This document shows positions 1 to 8,598 of a DNA stretch of 32,698 bases, piece by piece. The stretch is taken from contig DASWHW010000005.1 in NCBI GenBank assembly GCA_036397975.1, positions 1 through 32,698 of the forward strand, given 5' to 3'. Source of the stretch: SZUA-287 sp036397975. GTDB taxonomy: Bacteria > Bacteroidota > Ignavibacteria > UBA10030 > UBA6906. The notes under the pieces were generated by a model. It was given only the letters and a program-made list of their open reading frames with translations. It did no database searches and was not told the DNA's origin. The position numbers and the translations under genes are program-made. The stretch's first letter is position 1. Each line of letters starts with the position of its first letter.

Positions 1-2
1 TA

Positions 3-1562
3 TATATCTCCGTCGTCCTGTCCATTGGGTTCTACTTTCGAAAGAAATCAGCAACCAGCACGGAATATTTTCTCGCCGGCAGGAATGTCGGCTGGATTGC
101 GATCGGGGCTTCCCTCTTTGCGACGAATATCTCGAGCGAGCATTTTCTCGGATTAGCAGGAACCGGGTCAAAATCCGGGCTGGCGGTGGGGCAATTCGAG
201 TGGCTGGCGATTCTGATTCTTCTTCTGCTTGGGTGGATGTTCACTCCTTTTTACATCCGTTCCGGTGTGTTCACCATGCCGGAGTTCCTGGAGCGTCGGT
301 ATAACAGCACCGCGAGGACGTACCTCAGCCTCGTCTCCATTGTGGCGTATGTGCTAACTAAGATTTCGATCGCCCTCTACGCGGGAGGAATCTTGTTACA
401 CGAGGTCGTTGGGTGGGATATGTATACATCTGCTATTGCGATTGTTCTGGCAACCGGTGTGTATACTGTGATGGGCGGACTTGCTGCCGTCATCTACACT
501 GATTTAGTGCAAATGTTTGTTCTCATCATCGGATCGGTGACCCTTACTTTGCTCGGGTTAGACCGGGCGGGGGGATGGGATGCGGTCGTCGCGAGCACTC
601 CTGCAGATTTCTGGAGCATGTTCAAACCGATGAGCGATCCTGATTTTCCATGGACAGGGATTATCTTCGGCGCACCGATTCTCGGACTTTGGTATTGGTG
701 CACGGATCAATATATCGTCCAGCGAGTACTGAGCGCACGCAATCTGGATCAGGCTCGCACCGGGACAATCTTCGCCGGCTTCCTAAAAATACTGCCAGTC
801 TTTATTCTCGTGCTGCCCGGAATTATTGCATACAGTCTTACCGGAGGCGAAGTGACGGGCGATCGGTCTTATGCGTGGATGGTCACCAATTTACTGCCAA
901 CGGGCTTGAAAGGAATCGTCGTCGCGGGACTCCTTGCCGCATTGATGTCTTCGCTCAGTGCAATGTTCAACTCCACCTCCACACTCTTAACCATCGACAT
1001 CTTCAAGAGATTTAGGCCAAACGCAGATGAAGCGTCGGTCGTTCGCTTTGGACGACTCGCCACAATCGGCATGGTGCTACTGGGTCTGGCGTGGATTCCG
1101 TTTATTGGTCTGTTGAGTGACGAACGCATGTATGTCTACTTGCAGAGCGTGCAGGCGTATGTTTCGCCGCCGATTGCCGCATGTTTTTTGTTTGGTATTC
1201 TGTGGAAGCGGGGGAATGGGACGGGGGCCGTTGCCTCCCTGATGACAGGGCTTGTTCTCGGCGGCCTCCGGTTTGTGGCCGAACTTCAACACAAGATCAC
1301 GCCTTTTTCGAACGATATCCTTGTCTGGCTTGCGACAATCAATTTCCTGCACTATGCAGTGTTTTTGTTCATCGTCTGTTCCGCAGTGTTGGTTGGGGTC
1401 AGTCTTGCCACGGCACCACCCACACCGGAACGGTTGCGCAATGTCTCTCTGGCCGGCATAGACCGCAATGAGCCCCTGCCGGCACATAGAAACAAACTCA
1501 ATGCCGTTCTGAGCGTCGTGCTCGTTCTTATTCTGCTGAGCTTGTGGTGGACATTCCGATAG
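3..1562 (+). CDS. Sodium/solute symporter (SSS/SGLT-type), 5' end missing
   Basis: This is an inner-membrane transporter of the sodium:solute symporter family, of the branch resembling SGLT sugar carriers. The reading frame is open from the first bases of the window, so the gene starts upstream and about 520 residues are visible. An ATG-less start at 186 would cut off conserved sequence. The stretch before it (TEYFLAGRNVGW, then ATNISSEHFLGLAG) is the family hallmark covering the first helices. Many hydrophobic segments follow, including the conserved YTVMGGLAAVIYTDLVQ region and LAALMSSLSAMFNSTSTL near the sodium site. The substrate cannot be told from sequence; sugars are usual for this branch. 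The last 35 bases overlap the end of the convergent VanZ-like gene. Confidence 0.9.
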   Translation, partial: YISVVLSIGFYFRKKSATSTEYFLAGRNVGWIAIGASLFATNISSEHFLGLAGTGSKSGLAVGQFEWLAILILLLLGWMFTPFYIRSGVFTMPEFLERRYNSTARTYLSLVSIVAYVLTKISIALYAGGILLHEVVGWDMYTSAIAIVLATGVYTVMGGLAAVIYTDLVQMFVLIIGSVTLTLLGLDRAGGWDAVVASTPADFWSMFKPMSDPDFPWTGIIFGAPILGLWYWCTDQYIVQRVLSARNLDQARTGTIFAGFLKILPVFILVLPGIIAYSLTGGEVTGDRSYAWMVTNLLPTGLKGIVVAGLLAALMSSLSAMFNSTSTLLTIDIFKRFRPNADEASVVRFGRLATIGMVLLGLAWIPFIGLLSDERMYVYLQSVQAYVSPPIAACFLFGILWKRGNGTGAVASLMTGLVLGGLRFVAELQHKITPFSNDILVWLATINFLHYAVFLFIVCSAVLVGVSLATAPPTPERLRNVSLAGIDRNEPLPAHRNKLNAVLSVVLVLILLSLWWTFR

Positions 1563-1947
1563 GGGAATTCTTTCGTTCCGACCGATTGAAAACCCAGAGG
1601 GCCAACTGCCCGAAGAGGATAATGCCGATATAGTCCGCAGCAAGATCCTGAAGAGAAAAAGATCTCCTGGAGAACAACAGTTGAGACCACTCTTCCAGCG
1701 TCACAAGAACCCACACAATAGCACTTCCCTTCAACACGCTCAGCAGTTTGATGCGCTCGCATCGGAGGCTCATGTTCACCAGGAATGCGAGGAGTCCCAT
1801 GAGAAGGAGATGTCCGATCTTGTCCCCATACGGGATTCTTTCAACGGCAAGCCAGAGTCTCATTCCTTTTCCGGAATCAGCGAGGTAGGTGAGAAAGAGA
1901 AGGAAGGTGATATGAAGAACGGTGAGCCAGCGGTACACAAAAGTCAT
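1528..1947 (-). CDS. VanZ-like family membrane protein
   Basis: A small integral membrane protein of 139 residues with about four hydrophobic helices. It carries the pattern typical of VanZ-like proteins: a first helix, then a YGDKIGHLLLMGLLAFL segment (Asp/Lys/His entering helix two), and a later LEEWSQLLF...SLQDLAADYIGI segment with the conserved Glu-Trp-Gln and Asp-x-x-Ala-Asp residues. VanZ relatives are linked to teicoplanin resistance in enterococci, but most members have no known function. The start at 1947 is chosen because a GGAG lies eight bases ahead and it begins just before the first helix; an open frame reaching 2097 has no such support. The 3' end overlaps the convergent symporter gene. 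Confidence 0.75.
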   Translation of the reverse strand: MTFVYRWLTVLHITFLLFLTYLADSGKGMRLWLAVERIPYGDKIGHLLLMGLLAFLVNMSLRCERIKLLSVLKGSAIVWVLVTLEEWSQLLFSRRSFSLQDLAADYIGIILFGQLALWVFNRSERKNSPIGMSTTSSAE

Positions 1948-1981
1948 GCAAAAATCTCCGGTCGCGCCGCCGTCGAAGCCG

Positions 1982-2581
1982 CTACGCGTGTTCGTAACCC
2001 TCACGATCTTCGTCAGGATGAAGACCGAGAGGTTCGCCGTCGGTGGTAATGCCGAGGCCCAGGACAGTCCTGTTTGCGTAGGCAAAGTACGAAACAATCT
2101 GATTCAAATCGAGTATCCCTGCATGATCCAGTCCAGCCGATCGCAACGGAGCGAGGTCGCTTTCTCTCATCGCAGCCGGTGATCTCGTGAGCTTGAGAGC
2201 ATAGCGGCATAATTCCTGTTCGCGTGGCGTCAAGACCGATATGTCTCCCTGTAGCTGCGACGCTTCCGTTAGTCTTCCGGCCAACCCTTCATCTCTGACA
2301 TGCCGGGCTAATCCTGCACGATGATGCTCCACGCAATAATCACATTCATTACTGAGAGACACGCAGACGCCAACGAGTTCACGCTCGCGCGGTGTGAGTG
2401 CATTTGGCTTGCTGTGCATGGCTGATTTGTAGAGTGCCAAATGACCGGTGAGCGTTTGCGGACGTAGGCTGTGTACCTTGAGAATATTGTCGATATGTCC
2501 GTCGGGCATTTGAACCTGACCGTAGATTTTCCGAAGCCGTTCGTCGGCCTCTTCGAACGAAAGCGTGCGGATCCATGTCAT
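1982..2581 (-). CDS. Peroxidase-related protein, AhpD/carboxymuconolactone decarboxylase fold
   Basis: A 199-residue protein of the AhpD-like superfamily, close to the group named uncharacterised peroxidase-related enzyme. The catalytic signature is complete: Glu68, then Cys80-x2-Cys83-x3-His87 (NECDYCVEHH). This matches the Glu/Cys/Cys/His proton-relay and disulfide site of AhpD alkylhydroperoxidase. The likely role is thiol-dependent removal of peroxides in the cytoplasm; this is inferred from the motif. The start ATG overlaps the htpG stop as ATGA and is preceded by GAGGTG about eight bases upstream, so translation is probably coupled to that of the chaperone. The pairing makes sense as a stress-response unit. 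Confidence 0.85.
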   Translation of the reverse strand: MTWIRTLSFEEADERLRKIYGQVQMPDGHIDNILKVHSLRPQTLTGHLALYKSAMHSKPNALTPRERELVGVCVSLSNECDYCVEHHRAGLARHVRDEGLAGRLTEASQLQGDISVLTPREQELCRYALKLTRSPAAMRESDLAPLRSAGLDHAGILDLNQIVSYFAYANRTVLGLGITTDGEPLGLHPDEDREGYEHA

Positions 2582-4512
2582 GTGTTTTTCACCTCTTGGT
2601 CTGCCGCCTTGCCCGTCATGCGTTCGAGATCGTTCACCATCAGTTCATTCACCCGCCGCGCAAACGCGGACGGGTCGGAAAGCTTGGAGCCTTCAGCAAT
2701 GACTGCCTGCTCATACAGCAACCGGCCATAGTTCTCAAGGCGCTCATCTGCGGCATCTTTCAAAAACAAAGCAAGCATCGATTGCACAACGGTATGCTCA
2801 GGATTCAACTCCATGATTCGCTTCCCGTGTTCAGCCTGTTCCATTTGTCCCATTCGCTGCATCAGTCGCTCCATATGCGCCCCAATGGCACCTTCTTCAC
2901 TTACCAGGCACGATGCACTCTCCTTCAAACGGGTGGACAAACGAATCTCTTTTACTTCGTTTAGTTTTTCCTTCAGCGTACTCAGCAGAGGAGCAAACTT
3001 ATTCCTCACATCCTCCGCGTGTTCCTTTTTATCCGGAAGTTCAACGTCCGCCTTGTCCGCGGCTTTAAGCTTCTTCGCTTTATACTCTTGGAGGGAAGGA
3101 AGGATAAACTCATCAACGGGATCAGTGAAGAGCAACACATCCCACCCCTTTTCCTTCAATGCTTCAAGATATGGTGCATGTTCGATGTGCGACCGGCTCT
3201 CACCGGTGAGATAGTAGATGTCCTTTTGTTCCGAGGGCATGGCGACGACGTATTGTTCGAATGTTGTAAAGGAGTTCCTGGGGGTGTTAATGGATTCCAT
3301 GAGAAGGAGATCAGCCAGTTGTTCACGATTCGACCAATCGCGGCTCAACCCTTCCTTCAGAATACTCCCAAGCTCTTTGAAGAATGAAAGGTATTTGTCG
3401 TATTCCGTCTTCTTCATTTCTTCCAGGGTCTTCAAGATCTTGGAGACAATATTCTTTTTGATTTTTTCGAGAATAGGGTTTTGCTGGAGCATTTCCCGCG
3501 AGACGTTGAGCGGAAGGTCGGCACAATCCACAACCCCTTTCACAAAACGCAAATATGGTGGGAGGAGTTGATCGCAATTGTCCATAATCAACACCCGGCG
3601 GATATAGAGCTTTGGGCCAAACTTCGCATCGCCGAAAGACAGGTCAAACGCCTTTTTCGAGGGAATGTAGAGAAGAACCTTGAACTCGTGCGTCCCTTCA
3701 CCCGCGTAGTGAATAATCTTCACCGGCTTGTCGAAGTTGTGGGAGATTTGCTGGTAAAATCCCTCGTGCTCTTCTTCGGTCACTTCGGATTTCGGGCGGA
3801 GCCAGATCGCTTTGCGCGAATTCAGTGTCTCTTCGACGGTCTTGGTTTCTTTCTCCTCCTTTTTCTCAACGTCCATCACCACCGGATGTTCCACGAAGTC
3901 GGAGAATTGTCTCACGATGGTGCGAATCTTCCACTCATCTAGGAATTCCTCTTCCTCCTTCTTCAGATGCACAATGACATCCGTCCCCCGCGTCGTCTTC
4001 TCGACTTGTTCGACCGTGAACTCTCCCGTCCCGTCTGATTCCCATCGCACCCCCTCCGATGCAGGTGTTCCGGCCATACGCGAAATCACGGTGACTTTGT
4101 CCGCAACCATGAACGAAGAGTAAAACCCAACGCCAAACTGTCCGATCAGATCGGGGCGACTTGACGCGTCGGCTGCTTTTAGGGCTTCCAGAAATGCCTT
4201 TGTGCCCGACTTCGCAATAGTCCCTAGATTTTCGATGATGGACTCCCGCGTCATACCAATCCCATTATCCGTTATGGTCAACGTTCGCGCGTCCTTTGCA
4301 ACACTGATCTTGATTTTCCAGTCGCGGTTTCCCTCCAACGGCGTCGTCTCATTGCTGATTGAGTTGAACCTGATCTTATCAATCGCATCGCTGGCGTTAC
4401 TAATGAGTTCCCTTAGAAAGACCTCTTTGTGGGAATAAAGAGAGTGGGTGATAATATGCAAAACCTGGCGAAGCTCACTCTTGAACTCCATTTTCTCAAC
4501 AGTTGATTCCAT
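2578..4512 (-). CDS. htpG: Molecular chaperone HtpG (bacterial Hsp90)
   Basis: A full-length 644-residue Hsp90 homologue, a cytoplasmic ATP-dependent dimeric chaperone. The N-terminal GHKL ATPase domain has the expected motifs in order: RELISNASDAIDKIRF with the catalytic Glu and Asn, DNGIGMTRE, and GQFGVGFYSSFMVAD as the lid glycine box. The middle domain follows, with the IRRVLIMD and LPLNVSREMLQ segments that carry the family's catalytic-loop Arg. The C-terminal dimerisation domain ends in a charged tail without an MEEVD motif, as normal in bacteria. The ATG at 4512 has AGGA about five bases upstream. The peroxidase-related gene follows with an ATGA overlap. No CIRCE operator was recognised in the 126 bases upstream. 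Confidence 0.97.
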   Translation of the reverse strand: MESTVEKMEFKSELRQVLHIITHSLYSHKEVFLRELISNASDAIDKIRFNSISNETTPLEGNRDWKIKISVAKDARTLTITDNGIGMTRESIIENLGTIAKSGTKAFLEALKAADASSRPDLIGQFGVGFYSSFMVADKVTVISRMAGTPASEGVRWESDGTGEFTVEQVEKTTRGTDVIVHLKKEEEEFLDEWKIRTIVRQFSDFVEHPVVMDVEKKEEKETKTVEETLNSRKAIWLRPKSEVTEEEHEGFYQQISHNFDKPVKIIHYAGEGTHEFKVLLYIPSKKAFDLSFGDAKFGPKLYIRRVLIMDNCDQLLPPYLRFVKGVVDCADLPLNVSREMLQQNPILEKIKKNIVSKILKTLEEMKKTEYDKYLSFFKELGSILKEGLSRDWSNREQLADLLLMESINTPRNSFTTFEQYVVAMPSEQKDIYYLTGESRSHIEHAPYLEALKEKGWDVLLFTDPVDEFILPSLQEYKAKKLKAADKADVELPDKKEHAEDVRNKFAPLLSTLKEKLNEVKEIRLSTRLKESASCLVSEEGAIGAHMERLMQRMGQMEQAEHGKRIMELNPEHTVVQSMLALFLKDAADERLENYGRLLYEQAVIAEGSKLSDPSAFARRVNELMVNDLERMTGKAADQEVKNT

Positions 4513-4638
4513 TCCATCCTCGTATGAATAAAGATTTTGTTCTAAACAATAAGGACTGCTGAGGGAGGACGCAAGTTAAAGGGAGGGATTCATTTTTGAT
4601 GAACGGCGGGAGCACCGCGATCCCCGGGAGGTACAAAC

Positions 4639-4986
4639 CTACTCGATATCCATCGCATCAAGAACCTCGCGAGCCTTGTCGGCTTCGCTTTCCAACACCA
4701 TCAGCCGGACGCCCGCCCTCATCGGCACCATGCCGCCAGCATCGTCACTGGAGATGAACGCCTTAATACCGGCGGTAACCAAATGGTCTCGGGCAATCTC
4801 AGCATCAATGTCATTCGTAAAGGTCTTGATCTCGACGATCTCGTCCTGTAAATCCTTCAGGTCTTCGTCGTCACTCAGATCAGCGCCGCAAAAAGGACAC
4901 ACCTTATCACGCCGCGACACTTCTTCGTCGCACTCGGAACAGTAATACACCTCTGAGTCATCAAGCTCATCATCTTCGTAGTTCAT
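4639..4986 (-). CDS. Zinc-ribbon protein with C-terminal DUF2007 domain
   Basis: A 115-residue acidic protein. The N-terminal third holds a zinc ribbon with two CxxC knuckles (YYCSECDEEV and KVCPFCGADL), which should bind one zinc. After an Asp-rich linker, the C-terminal 70 residues resemble DUF2007, the putative signal-transducing domain: an alternating fold with FTNDIDAEIARDHLVTAGI, then a strand-rich segment, then ESEADKAREVLDAM. DUF2007 is related to ACT-like regulatory folds, but no function is established. The start ATG at 4986 has a good GGAG eight bases upstream. It is divergent from the lipoprotein gene and lies upstream of htpG on the same strand with a 126-base gap. Confidence 0.8.
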   Translation of the reverse strand: MNYEDDELDDSEVYYCSECDEEVSRRDKVCPFCGADLSDDEDLKDLQDEIVEIKTFTNDIDAEIARDHLVTAGIKAFISSDDAGGMVPMRAGVRLMVLESEADKAREVLDAMDIE

Positions 4987-5174
4987 CGTTCAACTCCTTC
5001 AGATAATATCTTTCGGTATTGTCCATGCGTGACGACCTTTTTCGCTTCTGCCCGAATCTATATATTTGTCCCCACAGAAACAAGAGAGGATTCCTTATCC
5101 GTTTGCACACAGAGGACTTTTTCTTACCTTGTCTTCATAACCATGACCCACCCCGATTTCCACTTGCTCGTTGT

Positions 5175-8174
5175 ATGATCCGATCCCGCGACCTCCTTGT
5201 TCTTGTCATCGCCTCATTCATTCTTGTCGGGTGCCCGAGCACGTTACCCACCAAAGCACCTCCCCCCACCGTTCAAGAAAAGGTGGCAATATTCAAGGAA
5301 GCGGTGCGGTCAAATACGTTGCCCCTTTCACTTCCTCCGAAGACCACCGTTGATTCGATCGATGTCGATTCCCTGAATAATATGGTCCGTATTAAGTTCA
5401 GCAAAGAGTATGTTGCATCTCCCATTCGTCAGGAGACCCTGAAGAGTTTTCAAACGGTCATCGATACGTTCTTCCGTGGGTACTACCAGGGTTTTCAGTT
5501 CACCTTGCTCAGTGACGAACGTCCACTCGCGGCGTTTATTCCAAATTTCTTCCGCGCTGATTCGTCTCTCTACGACTACTCCAGGCTTCCACTCCTTCCG
5601 CTTGTCCGACCACAACAGCTCATCACAAAATTGAATGCTCCTTATTCACCCTCCGCCGGTTTGCAGGGAAGAAATATTGTCCTCTGGCACAGTCATGGCT
5701 GGTACTTTGATGTCCAGGAAAACAGGTGGGAGTGGCAGCGACCGCGGCTGTTCCAGAGTGTGGAAGATCTCATTCCCATGTCATTCACGATTCCATTCCT
5801 CATTCCAATGCTTGAAAACGCCGAGGCACAGGTGTTCGTTCCGCGCGAACGGGATACGCAAGTCCATGAGGTCGTAGTGGACAATGATGCGCCTTCGCGT
5901 TCGTATTCTGAAAAATTCAATCGCAAGCGATTTGCATGGATTACCGGAGACAGCCCGGGCTTTGCCATCGGCACACTGCCCTATCCATCCGGGCTTAACC
6001 CATTTCAGCAGGGGACCTTCAGGTTTACATCATCGGATACGATCGCATCTGCAAGTATATCATGGACGCCGCAAATCCCAAACGATGGTGAATATGCGGT
6101 CTACGTGTCGTACTCGTCATCGGAGTTTAATGTGGAAGACGCACGCTATCAGGTGTACCACGCGGGAGGAGTCACGTCATTTAGTGTGAACCAACAGATC
6201 GGTGGTGGTACGTGGATATATTTGGGAACGTTTCGGTTTCACTCCGGGAATCATCCGCGAAAGCAAAAGGTTGTCCTCTCGAACGAAAGTGTTCACGATG
6301 GGCGAATCGTCTCCGCGGACGCGGTCCGCTTTGGCGGAGGATTGGGTATCGTGCAGCGAGGAGGAAGAACGAGCGGCCGTCCAAAATACATGGAGGCGGG
6401 GCGATATTACCTTCAATATGCGGGAATGCCGGATACGCTCGTGTACAGTTTCAACAGCGATAAGAATGACTATAACGATGATTATGTGAGCAGGGGTGAG
6501 TACGTCAACTTTCTCAATGGAGCGCCATTCGGACCGAACAAGGATCGCAGCGCTTCCGGACTTCACATTCCCATTGACCTCTCGCTTGCATTTCACACGG
6601 ACGCCGGCATTACGCAGAATGACTCGATCATAGGAACACTCGCAATTTACAGCAGTACCGGCAATGATACCGCAGCCGTGTTTCCAGACAGTGTCTCGCG
6701 GATGGCGAATCGGGATCTGGCGGACATCGTCCAGACCCAAATCGTCGATGACATCCGATCGCTCTACTCGCCGGCATGGACCCGCCGTCAACTTCGCGAT
6801 GCTCGCTACAGCGAGGCAACCAGACCGAACGTCCCGTCGCTTCTTCTCGAACTTCTCTCACATCAGAACTTCGCTGACATGAGATTCGCGCTCGATCCAG
6901 GATTTCGTTTCGATGTGGCGCGCTCGATCTACAAAGGTATTCTCCGGTTTCTTTCCGTTCAATACAGAACTCCCTCCATCGTTCAACCACTTCCGGTCAC
7001 ACATTTTCGGTCCGAACTTTTGCCTAACGGTACAGCCACCTTGCGGTGGCGGCCAGCGATTGATCCTCTTGAACCATCGGCTCTCCCCGACCGTTACGTC
7101 CTATACCAGCGGAAGAACAATGATGGGTTTGACAACGGCATTCTTGTCAACGATACTGTCGCCGCTATTGCGAATCTCATCCCCGGAACGGTCTACAGTT
7201 TCAAAATCACGGCCGTAAACGAAGGGGGGGAGAGTTTTCCGTCGGAGATTCTTTCCATTTGTTGGATGAAAAACGGGACATTCCCATTATTAATCGTAAA
7301 CGGATTTGACCGTGTCAGTGGACCGACGTCAGTAGATGTTCCGAATTTCCGTGGATTCGTAGGGGAGGAAGATACCGGGGTTCCGTATAAATATGATCTT
7401 GGCTTCACCGGAAGGCAATTCGATTTCCGGCCATCGTCTCCATACCGCTTTAACGACGCCCCAGGACACGGGGCGAGCTACGCAGACCACGAGACAGAAA
7501 AGAGTGCAGGCAATACGTTCGACTTCCCCTTCATTCATGGACTCTCATTACGAGCGAATGGATACTCATTTGCCTCCTGTAGTGATGAAGCAGTCATGGA
7601 TTCGCTTGTCGATCTCCGCGAATATCGGTTCGTCGATCTCATCCTTGGCGAAGAACGATCAACCTATTGGTCACCTGAACAGCGCGACTCCTCGCGAGGA
7701 ATCCGGTTTTCTGCATTCCCGAAACTGCTTCAGGAGAGGATACGACGGTATTGCAACGCGGGTGGGAAACTCCTTGCAACCGGGGCGTATGTTCTCGCAG
7801 ACCTTTTTTCAGCCGGCGCGGACAGTCTTGATGCAGCGTTTGCGCGTGAAGTTCTGCATGGAGAATTCATCACCAATCATGCGTCGCGCAATGGCGTCGT
7901 ATTCTCGGTTGATTCAACCTTTATGAAGTCTTCATCCTTCCGGTTCAACACAATTCTCAACGATTCGATATACGCGGTAGAGTCGCCTGGTACTTTTCTC
8001 CCGGTTGGAGGGGGTACGGTTCTGTTGCGCTATCAGGAAAACGAATTCGTTGCGGCAATAGGCTTCAGGAATGCATATGGAGTGCTTGTTTGCGGATTTC
8101 CGTTTGAAACTATCGTGCAACAGAAACAACGGGATCAACTGATGAGGGCTGTGCTGGCGTATCTGCGGTTATAA
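5175..8174 (+). CDS. Lipoprotein with amidase_3 fold split by a golvesin-type domain, plus FN3 domain
   Basis: A large (999 aa) envelope lipoprotein of the kind often labelled xanthan lyase or N-acetylmuramoyl-L-alanine amidase in Bacteroidota. The start at 5175 is chosen because it opens directly on a lipoprotein signal ending in the lipobox LVGC; the frame stays open back to 5019. An amidase-like core appears in two parts. The first (about 166-240) has NIVLWHSHGW. The second (about 465-590) has AFHTDAG and then VPSLLLELLSHQNFAD, which resemble the zinc-His and catalytic-Glu blocks of amidase_3. Between them, at about 255-388, sits a golvesin/xanthan-lyase-type domain (DGEYAVYVSY, then VSADAVRFGGG). 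A fibronectin III domain spans about 610-695. The C-terminal 300 residues resemble a flavodoxin-like fold. Substrate unknown; peptidoglycan or an exopolysaccharide is plausible. Confidence 0.75.
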   Translation: MIRSRDLLVLVIASFILVGCPSTLPTKAPPPTVQEKVAIFKEAVRSNTLPLSLPPKTTVDSIDVDSLNNMVRIKFSKEYVASPIRQETLKSFQTVIDTFFRGYYQGFQFTLLSDERPLAAFIPNFFRADSSLYDYSRLPLLPLVRPQQLITKLNAPYSPSAGLQGRNIVLWHSHGWYFDVQENRWEWQRPRLFQSVEDLIPMSFTIPFLIPMLENAEAQVFVPRERDTQVHEVVVDNDAPSRSYSEKFNRKRFAWITGDSPGFAIGTLPYPSGLNPFQQGTFRFTSSDTIASASISWTPQIPNDGEYAVYVSYSSSEFNVEDARYQVYHAGGVTSFSVNQQIGGGTWIYLGTFRFHSGNHPRKQKVVLSNESVHDGRIVSADAVRFGGGLGIVQRGGRTSGRPKYMEAGRYYLQYAGMPDTLVYSFNSDKNDYNDDYVSRGEYVNFLNGAPFGPNKDRSASGLHIPIDLSLAFHTDAGITQNDSIIGTLAIYSSTGNDTAAVFPDSVSRMANRDLADIVQTQIVDDIRSLYSPAWTRRQLRDARYSEATRPNVPSLLLELLSHQNFADMRFALDPGFRFDVARSIYKGILRFLSVQYRTPSIVQPLPVTHFRSELLPNGTATLRWRPAIDPLEPSALPDRYVLYQRKNNDGFDNGILVNDTVAAIANLIPGTVYSFKITAVNEGGESFPSEILSICWMKNGTFPLLIVNGFDRVSGPTSVDVPNFRGFVGEEDTGVPYKYDLGFTGRQFDFRPSSPYRFNDAPGHGASYADHETEKSAGNTFDFPFIHGLSLRANGYSFASCSDEAVMDSLVDLREYRFVDLILGEERSTYWSPEQRDSSRGIRFSAFPKLLQERIRRYCNAGGKLLATGAYVLADLFSAGADSLDAAFAREVLHGEFITNHASRNGVVFSVDSTFMKSSSFRFNTILNDSIYAVESPGTFLPVGGGTVLLRYQENEFVAAIGFRNAYGVLVCGFPFETIVQQKQRDQLMRAVLAYLRL

Positions 8175-8573
8175 TTACTCAACCGGCTCGACGATGGCGG
8201 ACATGGAACCCTTGCAATGAGGAATTCGCCAGTCGGCGCCGTACGCGTGAATCTGATCCCGCTTCATCTCTGCTCGTTCCTTGTGTGTCGTGTCGACAAT
8301 CACCCTTCCTTCTTTATCCACTGTGCACGCCATGTCGAACGCTGCAGCCTGACTGTGCCCGAACACATCCATCAGCATTTCAATTACATAGTCGTAGGAG
8401 TGATCGTTGTCGTCGAGGAGAATGACATAATAGCGAGGGATGAGAGACGTGTCGACATCGTTCTCAGCAACCGTGAGAACATCGCCTTCTTCTTCAGGTG
8501 TGGTCGACCCGCTGCACCGTGGTCGGATGGTGTTGTCGGGGGGAGAAGATTCTTCTGCTCTCAGATGCTCCAA
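8175..8573 (-). CDS. clpS: ClpS-like adaptor of the Clp protease
   Basis: A 132-residue protein with the ClpS fold from about residue 48: the strand YYVILLDDNDHSYDYVIEML, the helix region with ERAEMKRDQIHAYG, and the final strand CKGSMSAIVEP. ClpS binds ClpA/ClpC and delivers N-degron substrates. The residues that grip the N-terminal amino acid are altered: the usual Asn-Asp-Asp is Asp54-Asp55-Asn56, and the usual His aligns with Asp86. It belongs to a divergent ClpS group rather than the classical one. The first 47 residues are a low-complexity acidic tail. The start is TTG with GGAG four bases before it; no ATG or GTG lies between the upstream in-frame stop and the domain. The last gene of a Ku-TPR-ClpS string, it meets the convergent lipoprotein gene with no space between stops. 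Confidence 0.8.
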   Translation of the reverse strand: MEHLRAEESSPPDNTIRPRCSGSTTPEEEGDVLTVAENDVDTSLIPRYYVILLDDNDHSYDYVIEMLMDVFGHSQAAAFDMACTVDKEGRVIVDTTHKERAEMKRDQIHAYGADWRIPHCKGSMSAIVEPVE

Positions 8574-8598
8574 GATACTCCGGCACTCCAGAACCAGA

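Noticed and set aside
4513..4638. CIRCE heat-shock operator or terminator between the zinc-ribbon gene and htpG
   Set aside because: No TTAGCACTC/GAGTGCTAA repeat is present; only a five-base TTCAT/ATGAA repeat is seen, too weak to call.
5061..5068. Bacteroidota-style -7 promoter element TATATTTG
   Set aside because: There is no convincing -33 TTTG at the usual distance and it lies over 100 bases from the chosen start, so it was not called.
5019..5174. N-terminal extension of the lipoprotein from TTG 5019
   Set aside because: It would place 52 unrelated residues before a textbook lipoprotein signal and overlap the likely divergent promoter region.
6177..6791. 204-codon open frame on the minus strand
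   Set aside because: It is antisense to the golvesin/amidase lipoprotein and has no recognisable features.
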